Shown one piece after another: positions 10,029 through 19,340 of a stretch of DNA of 64,000 nucleotides. The translations under genes were made by a program, and so were the position numbers. Under the pieces are notes generated by a model. The model was not told the DNA's origin, searched no databases, and worked only from the letters and a program-made list of their open reading frames with translations. Every line of letters begins with the position of its first letter. The stretch's first letter is position 1. The DNA is from Actinokineospora diospyrosa (lineage in GTDB: Bacteria > Actinomycetota > Actinomycetes > Mycobacteriales > Pseudonocardiaceae): assembly GCF_024171925.1 (NCBI RefSeq), contig NZ_JAMTCO010000002.1:85986-149985 (forward strand). The letters run 5' to 3'.

Positions 10029-11138
10029 ATGGTTGGGCATGTGGTGGTCATCGGGGCTGGGGTCTATGGGGCAGCTGTTGCGGCAGGCTTGGCTCGACGG
10101 GGAGCCCGGGTCACGGTGGTGGAGGCAGGTGCGCCTGCAGGCGGGACCTCCGGGGCCACCTTCTCTTGGACCAACTCGTGCGGCAAGCAACCGCGCAGCT
10201 ACCACGACCTGAGCGTCGCCGGGATGGCCGCGCACCAGCGGTTGGCGGCACAAGCACCGCACTCCGACTGGTACCACGAGGGTGGCAACCTTGAGTGGGC
10301 CGCTGACGAGGTAGGGCAAGAGCGGTTGCGGACGAAGGTGGCGAATGTTCTCGAGTACGGATATGCCGCTCGGTGGCTGACGAGGGCAGAGGTGGTAGCG
10401 CTAGAGCCCGACATCAATCCGGTAGCGCTACCTGAGGATGAGATCGCCTACTTCCCTCGTGAAGGCTGGGTCGAACCGACGCGTCTGATCGGGCACCTGC
10501 TGGCGACCGCCCTGTCCCGGGGTGCCCGGTTGCTACGCGACGACGCCGTGATCGATCTCGACGTGGACGACTCGGCCAAGATCAGGCTCACCTCGGGCAA
10601 GCGCCTCACCGCCGACGCGGTCGTCAACTGCGCCGGGCCGCACGCCGCGCGGATCGCCGAGCTGGCCGGTCTCGCCCTGCCGATGCGCAACACCCTCGGA
10701 GTGCTCATCTACACGTCCCCGGTCGCCGTCTCCGTGTCGCGGGTCGTGCACGCGCCGCACGTGCACCTGCGCCCTGACGGCGGTGGGCGGCTGTTGTTGC
10801 ACACCGAAGAGGTTGATTCCGCTGCTCGCGTCACCCGGGGCAAGACCAAGGTCGACCAGACCGCCGTCGAGGCCGTGGTCGCTGCTGGGAGAGACCTCTA
10901 CCCTGGCCTGCGCGACGCCACCGTGGAGAGCGTGCGCGTCGGTGAGCGGCCGATCCCTGCTGACGGGCTTCCGGTGTTGGGGCGGGTTGCTGAGCTGCCT
11001 GCGTTCCATTTCGCGGTGTCGCACAGTGGTGCGACGCTCAGTGTTCACGCGGGTGATCTGGTTGCGGCTGAGGCGTTGGGGGAGGGCCAGGATGACGTGC
11101 TCGGGCCGTTTCGCTATGAGCGGTTCGCGCGAACGTAG
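10029..11138 (+). CDS. DAO-family FAD-dependent oxidoreductase
   Basis: The 369-residue protein begins with a dinucleotide-binding motif, VVVIGAGVYGAAVAAGLARR, ending in the acidic VVEAG of an FAD-binding fold. The middle has VNCAGPHAARIAELAG and the end PADGLPVLGRV, both usual in glycine oxidase / D-amino-acid oxidase-like enzymes. ATG 10029 is chosen because GAGGAAG precedes it by eight bases; the frame is open up to 9918. The likely reaction is oxidation of an amine or imino acid. A link to the NRPS is possible but not shown: 140 bases separate it from the permease. Confidence 0.85.
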   Translation: MVGHVVVIGAGVYGAAVAAGLARRGARVTVVEAGAPAGGTSGATFSWTNSCGKQPRSYHDLSVAGMAAHQRLAAQAPHSDWYHEGGNLEWAADEVGQERLRTKVANVLEYGYAARWLTRAEVVALEPDINPVALPEDEIAYFPREGWVEPTRLIGHLLATALSRGARLLRDDAVIDLDVDDSAKIRLTSGKRLTADAVVNCAGPHAARIAELAGLALPMRNTLGVLIYTSPVAVSVSRVVHAPHVHLRPDGGGRLLLHTEEVDSAARVTRGKTKVDQTAVEAVVAAGRDLYPGLRDATVESVRVGERPIPADGLPVLGRVAELPAFHFAVSHSGATLSVHAGDLVAAEALGEGQDDVLGPFRYERFART

Positions 11139-11218
11139 GGGCGGCTCGGGCGGTGGGCGTGGGTCGGCTCGCCTTCGGTATGCACCTGGGTGGAGCGGTG
11201 CGGTGGGGGTCCACGGGT

Positions 11219-11382
11219 GCTGGGAGTGTGGTGGGCTTGATGGGGCGGGTCTGCGGGTGGTTGGGGGTGCGGTGGGCTCAGTAGGGCGGGTCCGTGCCGG
11301 GGTTGGGAGTGCGGTTGGCTCGATGGCGCCGAGCATCGACAGGGTCTGCGGTGGTTGCTAGTGCGGTTGGCTCGATGGGGCG
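11219..11382. repeat. ~41-bp imperfect direct repeats abutting palindromic element
   Basis: Four degenerate GT-rich units end in variants of GTGGGCTTGATGGGGCG / GCGGTTGGCTCGATGGGGCG. The last unit runs into the left end of the palindromic element at 11370, whose first bases are the same GCTCGATGGGGCG. The gap 11139-11617 contains no gene I can support. Confidence 0.6.
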
Positions 11383-11514
11383 AACTTGTTTTGCGTGGGG
11401 CCCCTACAACACCCGTGGCAGAACCGCACAGCAGGGGCCGAAAAGACTGGCCCTGCCGCGAGGAAACGCTACGGGTGTTGTCCCCCCACGCAAAACAAGT
11501 CCGCCCCATCGAGC
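11370..11514 (+). repeat. Palindromic element, copy 1
   Basis: The left arm starts GCTCGATGGGGCGAACTTGT and the right arm is its imperfect reverse complement ending ACAAGTCCGCCCCATCGAGC. The arms are about 45 bases. A second, shorter stem (GCAGGGGCC with GGCCCTGC) closes on a GAAAAGAC loop. The second copy, at 31721-31864, is inverted relative to this one. Base pairs ACTTG/CAAGT and ACAACACC/GGTGTTGT here are ACCTG/CAGGT and ACGACACC/GGTGTCGT there, so both partners changed together. Confidence 0.85.
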
Positions 11515-11617
11515 AAGAACAGGGGTGGGGTTGGTGGGGTTGGTGGGGGGTGAGGGTGGGGCAGAGTCGAGCTCATGGAGCAGAGGCCGGTGAGCATGGA
11601 TTTGTCGGCGCATGACG

Positions 11618-13156
11618 TTATGGCTGTTGTTCTCCTGCGCGAGACAGGCCCGCTCCGGCGAGCTGGGGTGGGGTTGTGATGGTCTCGTGGTGGATGGCGA
11701 TGAGGTCAGGCGGGTTGTGGGCGGGGCGTGAGGCGGGTTCGGACCAACTGGGCCACGGGCGGGCCTGTTCGATCGCCGCGCCTACTTGGAAGGCGGTCAC
11801 GTCGTCGTAGGGGCGGGTGGCGATCTGGACGCTTGTGGGCAGCCCGGAGCCGGCGCATTGGCCCGATGGCACTACTAGGACCGGGCATCGGCTGTATACG
11901 TTGAACAGGCCTGTCATCACGCCGTCGTGGTCGGTGTGGTGGGTGCCGTTGACTTCGATCGTTCGTTCCCAGGGGCGGTTCGCTGCGGGTACCTCGTGGA
12001 ACGCGAGTGTTGGGCAGAGGAACGCGTCGTACTGCTCGAACAGTGGGCCGAAGTGGTGGTACCACGTCCAGGCGGCCAGTTCGTGCAGCCTGCGCAGCTC
12101 GTCGGGGTCGACCTCCAGCGCGCACTGGGCGTAGTACCCGGTGTAGTCGCTTACTTCGTCCGGGTGCTCGCGCAGTGCCCGGACGAAGTCCTCCGCGTAC
12201 AGGCGGTCGGTGTAGCGCGAGGCTGCCCGGGTGATGTCGCCCGCCCAGGGCACCTCGACCTCTTCGACCCGCGCTCCCGCGTCGGCCAGTGCCCGCAGCG
12301 TCGCCAGCGTTTCCCGCCGGACGTCGGCCGTGACGGGGAAGCACCCCAGGTCCAGTGAGAAGGCGATTCGCAGCCCCCGCACGTCGGCGAGCCGCTGCGG
12401 GATGGTCACCCGGCCGGGCAGTGACGTGTGGTCGAGCGGGTGCGGGCCCGAGGTGACGTTCTGCAGCAGCGCGGCGTCGGCGACGGTCCTGGTCATCGGG
12501 CCGATGTGGGTGAAGAAGTCGTAGCTCACCCCCGGGTGCAGCGGGTTGCGCCCGTACGGCGGCTTGAACCCCACCACGCCGCACATCGCGCTCGGCACCC
12601 GCAGCGAACCCAGGCAGTCGGTGCCCATCGCGACCGTCGTCGTTCCCGCCACGACCGCCACCGCCGAACCGGAGGACGAGCCGCCGGAGGAGTAGGTCGG
12701 GTCCCACGGGTTGGGCGTCAGCCCGTGCGCCCGGGAGTCGCACGTCCACGCCCAGCCCAACTCCGGCATCGTCGTGCGCGCGTGCAGTGCCGCGCCCGCC
12801 GCGAGCAACCGCGCCATGGTGGGGCTGGTGTGCTCGTCCACGGCCCCGGTCAACCACAGGCACCCGTCGCTGGACACGGTGCCCTCGACCGCGGAGTCGG
12901 TGTCCGACTTGGCCACCAGCGGCAACCCGTCCAACGGCCGCGCCGGGTCACCGCCCGCCTGGTACCGGGCCTCCGCCGCGCGGGCGGTGACCCTGGCCCG
13001 CTCGTGGTAGGTGGTGGCGAAGGCGTTGAGCCGCGGCTCGAGCCGCTCCGCCCGGGCGATCAGCGCGTCCAGCAGCTCGACCGGGGACAGCTGCCGCCGC
13101 TGGAACAGCGCGAGCACCTCGGTGGCGGGTTTGTGGCAGAGATCGGCACCGTCCAT
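11618..13156 (-). CDS. Amidase (amidase-signature family)
   Basis: The 512-residue protein carries the amidase-signature Ser-cisSer-Lys triad: Lys in PLVAKSDTDS, the Gly/Ser motif GGSSSGSAVAVVAG, and TDCLGSLRVPS. Start ATG 13156 is preceded by GGAGGG at six bases; the frame is open 135 bases further upstream but that segment is Gly/Pro-rich and has no ribosome site. It hydrolyses an amide of unknown identity. It lacks a signal peptide and is probably cytoplasmic. It stands alone, with the repeat region downstream. Confidence 0.9.
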   Translation of the reverse strand: MDGADLCHKPATEVLALFQRRQLSPVELLDALIARAERLEPRLNAFATTYHERARVTARAAEARYQAGGDPARPLDGLPLVAKSDTDSAVEGTVSSDGCLWLTGAVDEHTSPTMARLLAAGAALHARTTMPELGWAWTCDSRAHGLTPNPWDPTYSSGGSSSGSAVAVVAGTTTVAMGTDCLGSLRVPSAMCGVVGFKPPYGRNPLHPGVSYDFFTHIGPMTRTVADAALLQNVTSGPHPLDHTSLPGRVTIPQRLADVRGLRIAFSLDLGCFPVTADVRRETLATLRALADAGARVEEVEVPWAGDITRAASRYTDRLYAEDFVRALREHPDEVSDYTGYYAQCALEVDPDELRRLHELAAWTWYHHFGPLFEQYDAFLCPTLAFHEVPAANRPWERTIEVNGTHHTDHDGVMTGLFNVYSRCPVLVVPSGQCAGSGLPTSVQIATRPYDDVTAFQVGAAIEQARPWPSWSEPASRPAHNPPDLIAIHHETITTPPQLAGAGLSRAGEQQP

Positions 13157-13342
13157 GCTCGTCCCTCCGGGGGCGCGGGTGAACCCCCACCATCCGGTCC
13201 ACCGCCCCGCCCCGGGGGCCGATTCGCCCAGGACTCCCCGAACGGAGCAGCCCATCCCGCCGGGCCTGCAACGTCCGAAGTGGACGCCCACCCGGCGGGT
13301 ACCGGACGGGCGCCCCGCTGGATCACTGTCCGGTGTGGATGG

Positions 13343-13612
13343 TCAGCGGATGTCCATCAGGAAGATGAAGTACCACCCCGGCCCCCGGTTCCCGTACCCC
13401 GGGTCGGAGGCGTGGTAGGAGCAGTCGTAGCTGTAGTAGACCGGTGGGGACCACCACAGGTCGGACGTCGCGTCGCACTCCGCTTGGGTCGTCCAGGGCC
13501 CTTCGAAGCCGGACGCCCAGTCCCCGCTGGTGGTGGCGGTGGCAGTGGCCGCCCCGCTCACCAAGGCGGCTGCCGTCAGCACGACGGCGGCGAGTGCTGG
13601 GGTTCTCCTCAC
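13343..13612 (-). CDS. Small secreted two-cysteine protein A
   Basis: This is an 89-residue protein with a Sec signal peptide (MRRTPALAAVVLTAAALVSG, then AATATA) and a mature part of about 63 residues. Two Cys (AECDAT and YSYDCSY) could form one disulphide. The C-terminus NRGPGWYF..DIR is shared with the neighbour at 13650-13910. GTG 13612 has AAAGGGAG six bases upstream. I do not recognise the family. Confidence 0.75.
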   Translation of the reverse strand: MRRTPALAAVVLTAAALVSGAATATATTSGDWASGFEGPWTTQAECDATSDLWWSPPVYYSYDCSYHASDPGYGNRGPGWYFIFLMDIR

Positions 13613-13649
13613 TAGATCTCCCTTTCTCCGTGTGGTGGCCCGGGTTGGA

Positions 13650-13910
13650 TCAGCGGATGTCCTGGCGGTACCAGAAGTACCAGCCGGGGCCCCGGTTGAA
13701 CGGACCCGGATCAGCGGTGTAGTAGCGGCAGTCGTAGCTGTAGAAATAGGGCGGATCCCACGCCGCGTCGGACCACGCGTCGCAAGTCACCTGGTCGGCT
13801 ACCGGCCCGGTGTAGCCATAGCCCCAGATCCCCGCGCTGGCGTTGCTCGCCCCGCTGACCATGGCGGCCGCTGTCAACACTGCGGCCGCGAGTGCTGCTG
13901 TTTTCCTCAT
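13650..13910 (-). CDS. Small secreted two-cysteine protein B
   Basis: This is an 86-residue paralogue of the gene just downstream on the same strand. It has a signal peptide ending around SNASA and the shared pattern C-D-A-x-S-D, YSYDCxY, DPGxxNRGPGWYF and DIR at the very end. ATG 13910 has GGGGAG upstream. The pair is a tandem duplication 37 bases apart, probably co-transcribed. The mature part is rich in Tyr and Trp, unusual for a structural linker. Function unknown. Confidence 0.75.
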   Translation of the reverse strand: MRKTAALAAAVLTAAAMVSGASNASAGIWGYGYTGPVADQVTCDAWSDAAWDPPYFYSYDCRYYTADPGPFNRGPGWYFWYRQDIR

Positions 13911-14084
13911 CGACTCCCCTTTCGCAACTCGATGAGCGAACGATCACACGCCGTCAGTGGCCACAGGAATGCCTGTCACCCCGCTGTACCAACCGTTCCC
14001 CACCCGTCGCGGCCCACTCGGCGGCGACCCGTCGGGCGTCCGGCGCACCCCGCCGCGATCCTCTGTGGAGACCGCGCGGCGCGA

Positions 14085-14771
14085 CTAGGCCGATCGCCCG
14101 GGGACCGCGCCTGGCGAGCGCACCAACGCCGGTTGCGCCACTCGTCCGCGGATGATCCATTCGGCGGCCACCGAGTTGAGCACCCACGCGACGCCGAGCA
14201 GCAGGGCCCGCGGCAGTGGACCCGGCTGGCCGAACGCGACGACCCACGGGATGGTGACCACCGCCTGGGTGCCCGCCGCGATCCCGATCGCGTAGCCGCG
14301 GATCATCCAGGCCCGGTGCCCCGCGAAGTCGCGGCGGCGGATGGCCAGGAAGCCGAGGACGAGGGCGACGGTCATGGCTGTGCCGAAGACGAGCCGCAAG
14401 ACCGTCACCAGCGGTGCGTCGAAGGGTGGGTGCGGGTAGGTGATGGCCATGTAGAGGCCGGAGAGCGACGCGATCAGTCCACAAGGGAGTACCAACCGGC
14501 CGGATCGCCGGTGCCAGGCGAAGCGGCGGAGCGCGGGGGAGAACTGCAACGCGCCCGCGAGGCAGAACACGGTGGCACCGACGATGTGCAGGACGATCGG
14601 GATCGGCGCGGCGGCGAACCGGGCGCCTTCCTGGGTGACCGGACCGGTCAGTCGCGTGAGCCGGACGGCACCCGCGATGACGGGCACGGCACTAAGCAGC
14701 AGCAGCGCGGCGGGGACGCGGATGTGTTTGAGCACGGGGAAAATGGTCCGCTGTGCGCGCGCCCGGCACAT
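14085..14771 (-). CDS. DUF2306 membrane protein
   Basis: The protein is up to 228 residues with about six hydrophobic segments. It matches the DUF2306 pattern, with His/Arg in the loops (AWHRRSGRL, AGHRAWMIRGYAI). GTG 14735 (VLKHIRVPAALLLL) is a plausible shorter start; neither has a strong ribosome site. It starts 35 bases after the response regulator stop and is likely in that operon, so it may be a target or accessory of the two-component system. Its biochemical role is unknown. Confidence 0.8.
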   Translation of the reverse strand: MCRARAQRTIFPVLKHIRVPAALLLLSAVPVIAGAVRLTRLTGPVTQEGARFAAAPIPIVLHIVGATVFCLAGALQFSPALRRFAWHRRSGRLVLPCGLIASLSGLYMAITYPHPPFDAPLVTVLRLVFGTAMTVALVLGFLAIRRRDFAGHRAWMIRGYAIGIAAGTQAVVTIPWVVAFGQPGPLPRALLLGVAWVLNSVAAEWIIRGRVAQPALVRSPGAVPGRSA

Positions 14772-14806
14772 CAGGACCAGGTACGGCCCCGACGTCGTAC
14801 TTTCGG

Positions 14807-15442
14807 CTACCGGACCCGCCCGGTCTCGTAGGCCCAGATCACGATCTCGACCCGGTTGCGGGCGCCGAGCTTGGTCATCAGGCTGGCGATGTGCGACTTC
14901 ACCGTGCTCAGCGTGATGTGGAACTCGCCAGCCACCTCGTTGTTCGTCCGCCCGCGCGCCACCGCCAGCAAGATCTGCTCCTCCCGCTCGGTCAGCGGGT
15001 CGACCAGCCGCGCCCCGGCGGACGGCGCCCCGGCGGCGAACGCGGTGAGCAGCCGGGCGGTGACGTTCGGCGCGATCAAGGCGTCACCCCGCGCGGCCGC
15101 GTGCACGGCTTGGGCGAGCAAGTCGGCGCCCGCGTTCTTCAGCAGGAAACCGCGCGCCCCGGCCCGCAGCGCCGCGTAGACGTACTCATCGAGGTCGAAC
15201 GTGGTGATGACCACCACCGCGACCTCCTCGGCCAACACCCGGGTCGCCTCGATCCCGTCGAGCCCCGGCATCCGGATGTCCATCAGGCACACATCGGGCC
15301 GCAGCTCCCGCACCACCCCGATCGCCTCGAGCCCATCACCCGCCTCGCCGACGACCTCGATCCCCGGCTGCGCCCCCAAGAGCATCGCCAACCCGGTCCG
15401 CACGATCTCCTGATCGTCGGCCACGACCACGCGGACGCTCAC
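14807..15442 (-). CDS. NarL/FixJ response regulator
   Basis: The protein is about 211 residues. The receiver domain has the acidic pair VADDQE, phospho-acceptor Asp in CLMDIRMPGLDG, Thr in VVITTFD and Lys in FLLKNAG. The C-terminal LuxR helix-turn-helix is LTEREEQILLAVARGRTNNE followed by VKSHIASLMTKLG. GTG 15442 is chosen because GAAGG lies just upstream and the receiver starts there; the frame extends to ATG 15472 and 15502. Its partner kinase is the next gene upstream. Confidence 0.92.
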   Translation of the reverse strand: MSVRVVVADDQEIVRTGLAMLLGAQPGIEVVGEAGDGLEAIGVVRELRPDVCLMDIRMPGLDGIEATRVLAEEVAVVVITTFDLDEYVYAALRAGARGFLLKNAGADLLAQAVHAAARGDALIAPNVTARLLTAFAAGAPSAGARLVDPLTEREEQILLAVARGRTNNEVAGEFHITLSTVKSHIASLMTKLGARNRVEIVIWAYETGRVR

Positions 15443-15604
15443 CACGCCACCTTCGCCTGGACTGCGGTCCATAGACGGTTGCCCCGCAGCCGTGCTGTGC
15501 ACGCACGGATGTTCATCGCGCCACCATAGATGCCACCGCTGCCGCCCTGTCGCTCTTGGCCGCTAGGTCCGGCGTGCACGTACCACCGGTGACTACGTGA
15601 ATGT

Positions 15605-16711
15605 TCATCGGGCCGCCTTGGGAAGTGCTGCGGCGACTGTCCATCCGCGACCGTCTTCCGGTCCGGCTGTGCACGTGCCGCCCAGCAGGGCCGCGCGTTC
15701 GATCATCCCGGTCACCCCGAACCCCGGCGGGCGCGCCACCGCGGTCTCCCCGTCGTCGATCACCCACAGCCACACCGTGGTCGCGTCCACCACCGCCCGC
15801 ACCCGGACCCGGGTCGCGTTCTTCGCGTGCCGCCGTGCGTTGGTGATCGCCTCCTGGGCGATCCGGTACACCGCAGCCCCCACCGCTGACGGGAGGCCGG
15901 AGGTGTCCCCGACGACCTCGACCGCGATCGCCGGGTGGCCGTTGGACGCCAACTGGTCCAGGTCGTCGAGCCGGTGGCCCGGTGCCCGCTCCGCCTGTTC
16001 GTCGGCGCGCAGGACCCGCACCATGCCCCGCATCTCCTCCAGCGCCTTCCCCGCCTCGGCGTCGATCACGCGCAACGCCGCCACCGCTGCCCCCGGGTCG
16101 GTCGCGGCCAGCGCGATGCCCGCCTGGGCGCGGATCGCCATCGCCGAGACGTGGTGGGCGACGGTGTCGTGCAGGTCTCGGGCCAGCCGTTCCCGTTCGA
16201 GGAGTTTGACCTGGTCCAGCTCCCTGGTCCGGTACCGCGCCCGGTACCGCACGGCCGCCCCCAGCGCCATCGCCGCCGCCAGCACGACGGTGCCCGCGAG
16301 GGCGTCGGTCGGTCGCTGGTGCCCCATCAGCACCGCGAGCCCCACCTGCCCCACCATCACCGCGGACCCGAGCGCCGCCTCCCGGCCCGACCCCCACCGG
16401 AACAGCGAGAACGGCAGCACCAGCAGGTAGACCTGCACGTGCAGGTCCGGGAAGTCCCGACCCACGACCACCGACGCGACCGCGCAGGTGCCGAACGCGA
16501 TGACCACGGTCAGCAGCGGGGCGTCGCGCCGCCACCACAGCACCTGCGCGAGCGCGACCGCCAGCACGGTCGAGAGCGGCCCCGCCCGGGTGACCCCCTC
16601 CACCAGGGCGATCGGGATCAGCGCCCCGATGAACACCCGGTCCCACCACGTCAGCGGCGGTACCGGGGTGGGGCGCGGTTCCCGCCACAGCGAGCCGAGG
16701 ATGTCGAGCAC
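15605..16711 (-). CDS. Sensor histidine kinase, HisKA_3 type
   Basis: The 368-residue protein has four to five N-terminal membrane helices and almost no extracellular loop, suggesting it senses within the membrane. It continues with the dimerization/phospho-acceptor motif ERLARDLHDTVAHHVSAM and an HATPase_c domain (N box AQEAITNARRHA, G box DDGETA). It is the cognate partner of the NarL-type regulator downstream. GTG 16711 lies 34 bases after the GNAT gene stop. Confidence 0.92.
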   Translation of the reverse strand: MLDILGSLWREPRPTPVPPLTWWDRVFIGALIPIALVEGVTRAGPLSTVLAVALAQVLWWRRDAPLLTVVIAFGTCAVASVVVGRDFPDLHVQVYLLVLPFSLFRWGSGREAALGSAVMVGQVGLAVLMGHQRPTDALAGTVVLAAAMALGAAVRYRARYRTRELDQVKLLERERLARDLHDTVAHHVSAMAIRAQAGIALAATDPGAAVAALRVIDAEAGKALEEMRGMVRVLRADEQAERAPGHRLDDLDQLASNGHPAIAVEVVGDTSGLPSAVGAAVYRIAQEAITNARRHAKNATRVRVRAVVDATTVWLWVIDDGETAVARPPGFGVTGMIERAALLGGTCTAGPEDGRGWTVAAALPKAAR

Positions 16712-16745
16712 GCGCCCAGTGTACGAGCCGCCTGACCTGCGCGGA

Positions 16746-17291
16746 TCAGCCGAAAGTACAGCTCAGGTAGACCACCAGCGGCACCCTGCCGGACGAGCTG
16801 AACGAGCCGACGGCCGACCAGCCCGCCGCGTCGTAGAGCCTGCGCGCCGGGGCCTCGGCGTGGGTGCACAGCCAGGCCCGCGGGTACCCGGCGACGAACT
16901 CGGTCAGCAGGTCGCGGCCCAGCCCGCGCCCCTGGTGCGCCGGGTCGACCATGAACTCGACGACCTCCAGCGCGGGCGGACCCAACAGCGGGTGCAGCGC
17001 GGCGTCGACCCCGGCGAAGATCCGCTCGTACAGCGGGGTCCCCGCTCGGCCGGACGCCGCGGGCCAGCCGTGGATGGACCCGACGACCACGCCGTCCAGC
17101 GTGGCGAGGACGCCGTGCGCGCCCGGCTCACCGAGGTGCTCGGCGAACCGCTCCGGCTGCTTGGCCAACTGCTCCTCGTCCTCGGACCACGGCGGTTCGA
17201 CGAAGCACCGCCGGTAGACCGCCTGCAACTGCTCCTCGACACCGCGCATCCCCTCGGCGTCGACCCTGGTCAGTCGGTAGTTCCCCACCAC
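16746..17291 (-). CDS. GNAT-family N-acetyltransferase
   Basis: The protein is about 181 residues. The acetyl-CoA-binding motif A is VEFMVDPAHQGRGLGRDLL, followed by ARRLYDAAGW (motif B region). The start is uncertain: tandem GTG codons at 17291 and 17288 begin VVGNYRLTRV, and the frame stays open upstream without homology-like sequence. The acceptor is unknown. It may be the first gene of the unit containing the kinase and regulator. Confidence 0.85.
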   Translation of the reverse strand: MVGNYRLTRVDAEGMRGVEEQLQAVYRRCFVEPPWSEDEEQLAKQPERFAEHLGEPGAHGVLATLDGVVVGSIHGWPAASGRAGTPLYERIFAGVDAALHPLLGPPALEVVEFMVDPAHQGRGLGRDLLTEFVAGYPRAWLCTHAEAPARRLYDAAGWSAVGSFSSSGRVPLVVYLSCTFG

Positions 17292-17415
17292 GTCAACGTA
17301 TCCCACGCCGGTGCGGCGGCGAGGACCTTGGCGGGCCCACCTCGTCGACCGGGGCAAAACACCATCGGCAAACACGGGGTATCCCGTCGCGCCGCGGGTC
17401 TGCTGGGATGGGCGG

Positions 17416-18543
17416 GTGAGGACCAAGGTGACCGTGGTGTCCACGGCGGCGATGGCTGTGTCGATGTTGCCGTTGTTCGTGCTGGGAGCGCTCGGGCCGG
17501 TGCTGGTCGCCGAGTTCGGGTTGGCGCAGTGGCACTTGGGCGCGCTCGTCGCCGGGGGTTTCGGGGTGGCGGCGGTGTTGTCGCTGCCCGCGGGCGCGTT
17601 GGTGGACCGGGTGGGGGCGGGGCGGAGCCTGGTCGGGCTGTTCGTGGTGGGGGCGGCTGTGTTGGGGGTTATCGTGGTGGCGCCGTCGGCCTGGGTGGTG
17701 GCGGTGGGTGTGGCTCTCGGCGGTGTGCCGCAGGCATTGGCCAATCCGGCGACGAACAAGGTGATTCTCGCTGTGGTCGAGCCTGCCCATCGCGGTCGGG
17801 TCACGGGGTGGAAGCAGTCCGGGGTGCAGGTCGGTGCCTTCGTCGCCGGTGTGCCACTAGCGGCCATTGCATCCATTGTGGACTGGCGATGGGGTGTGGC
17901 GGCGCTTGCCCTGCTGTGCCTGGCGGTCGCACCCGTTGCCCGGATGCCGGTGCCGCACTCGCCGCCGAAGGCGGGTGGCGGGGAGTTGGGTTCCCGGGTG
18001 CCTGCGTTGGCCGTGTTCTCGCTGGCCTTGGGCTTCGGGTTGGCCTCGGTGAACACCTACTTCGTGCTCTACGGCGTGGACCGGCTCGGGCTGTCGGCCC
18101 CCGTTGCGGCGTGGTTGATCGCGGTCATGGGCGTGCTCGGCATCGCCGGGCGGGTGCTGTGGAGCGGCGCGGCGGGCCGGGCGGATGACTCGGCCTCGGT
18201 GCTTCCGGTGCTGGCGCTGGGAGCCGCGGGTTCGATCGCGGTCGTGGCCGTGGCGGATGCCCTGCCGTGGCTGGTGTGGGTGGGCGCGGTGGGGGTCGGC
18301 GTGTTCGCGGTCTCCGGCAACGCGGTGTCCATGGTGGCGGTGATGCGCGCGGTCCCGCCCGCTTCGGCTGGACGGGCCGCCGCCGTGGCGTCGGCGGGCT
18401 TCTTCGGCGGCTTCGCACTTGGCCCGCCACTGACCGGCCTTGTGCTGCACGCAGCGGGTTACCCCTGGCTGTGGGTCTGCGTTGGCGCCGCCTTCCTCGC
18501 CGCCGCCGCGGTTGCGGTCATGATCACGCGGAGCACGCGATGA
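17416..18543 (+). CDS. MFS transporter
   Basis: The 375-residue protein has 12 predicted membrane segments and an MFS loop 2-3 motif variant (GALVDRVGAGRS). It resembles the CynX/nitrate-type or sugar-efflux branches, but the substrate cannot be read. GTG 17416 follows GGGATGGG; the frame is open upstream to 17311. It is divergent from the GNAT gene, and its stop overlaps the start of the next gene (ATGA), so the two are coupled. Confidence 0.88.
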   Translation: MRTKVTVVSTAAMAVSMLPLFVLGALGPVLVAEFGLAQWHLGALVAGGFGVAAVLSLPAGALVDRVGAGRSLVGLFVVGAAVLGVIVVAPSAWVVAVGVALGGVPQALANPATNKVILAVVEPAHRGRVTGWKQSGVQVGAFVAGVPLAAIASIVDWRWGVAALALLCLAVAPVARMPVPHSPPKAGGGELGSRVPALAVFSLALGFGLASVNTYFVLYGVDRLGLSAPVAAWLIAVMGVLGIAGRVLWSGAAGRADDSASVLPVLALGAAGSIAVVAVADALPWLVWVGAVGVGVFAVSGNAVSMVAVMRAVPPASAGRAAAVASAGFFGGFALGPPLTGLVLHAAGYPWLWVCVGAAFLAAAAVAVMITRSTR

Positions 18544-19340
18544 CGGGCTGGGCCGAGGCGATCCTGCGGGACACCTGGAGCCGGGTCGCGGAGATCGAGG
18601 CCGCGGTGGGCGACCGGTTCCCCTTGTCCGCCGAGCAGGACCAGTGGCGCACCACCGCCCGCGGTTCGTGGACGGGCGGGTTCTGGGCCGGATTGCTAGC
18701 GCTCAAAGCGATGGCGGAAGGAGGCGACCCGGCGCCCGTCCGCCGCCGCCTCGACATCTGGGCCGATACCGACACGGTGTGCCGTGGCCTGATCTTCTGG
18801 TACGGCAGCGGCGGCGAACGCCTGGGCCTGCACCCTCCTGAACCCACCACCGCCGCGGTCGCCGACTCCCTCGCCCAAGCCCTCGACGAACGCCTAGGCG
18901 CCATCCCCTGGGGAACCGCACTGGCGCCCGACGGCCCGCCGATCCGACCAGACGGCGCCGCCGGAGTGATCCCCCTCCTTCGAGCCCACGGCCACCACGA
19001 CATAGCCCAGCGACACCTGGAAACCCACTTGAGACAAGGGATTCCAACCTGGCGCAGGGGAGCGGCGTGGCTTCTCCTGTCGGCAGTGGACGGAGGTAGG
19101 CCGAGTGGCGACCTGATCGCACAATGGTCGACCCCCTCCGATGACGCCGGTGCCAACGCCATCGCCGCCATGGCCCTCCTCAAAGCCAACCACCCCAACG
19201 GCGAACGCCTGCTCCGGGAAGCCGCCACGGGCACCGCCGAGTACGACGGCCAGACCGGCTTGCGCGTCATCTGGGCGGAGTTCTTCACCGCCCTCGGCGC
19301 CGCCCTGCTCACCGGCCTCGTGTCCGCCGATCACTGGTAG
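18540..19340 (+). CDS. GH88/unsaturated glucuronyl hydrolase-like protein
   Basis: The 266-residue protein has SWTGGFWAGLLALKA and RGLIFWYGSG, features of the alpha/alpha six-barrel GH88/GH105 group. It is about 100 residues shorter than typical members, so the barrel may be incomplete and activity is uncertain. The start overlaps the MFS stop, suggesting uptake and processing of the same sugar-like compound (inference). Its last 10 bases overlap the 3' end of the convergent acyl-CoA dehydrogenase gene. Confidence 0.6.
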   Translation: MTGWAEAILRDTWSRVAEIEAAVGDRFPLSAEQDQWRTTARGSWTGGFWAGLLALKAMAEGGDPAPVRRRLDIWADTDTVCRGLIFWYGSGGERLGLHPPEPTTAAVADSLAQALDERLGAIPWGTALAPDGPPIRPDGAAGVIPLLRAHGHHDIAQRHLETHLRQGIPTWRRGAAWLLLSAVDGGRPSGDLIAQWSTPSDDAGANAIAAMALLKANHPNGERLLREAATGTAEYDGQTGLRVIWAEFFTALGAALLTGLVSADHW

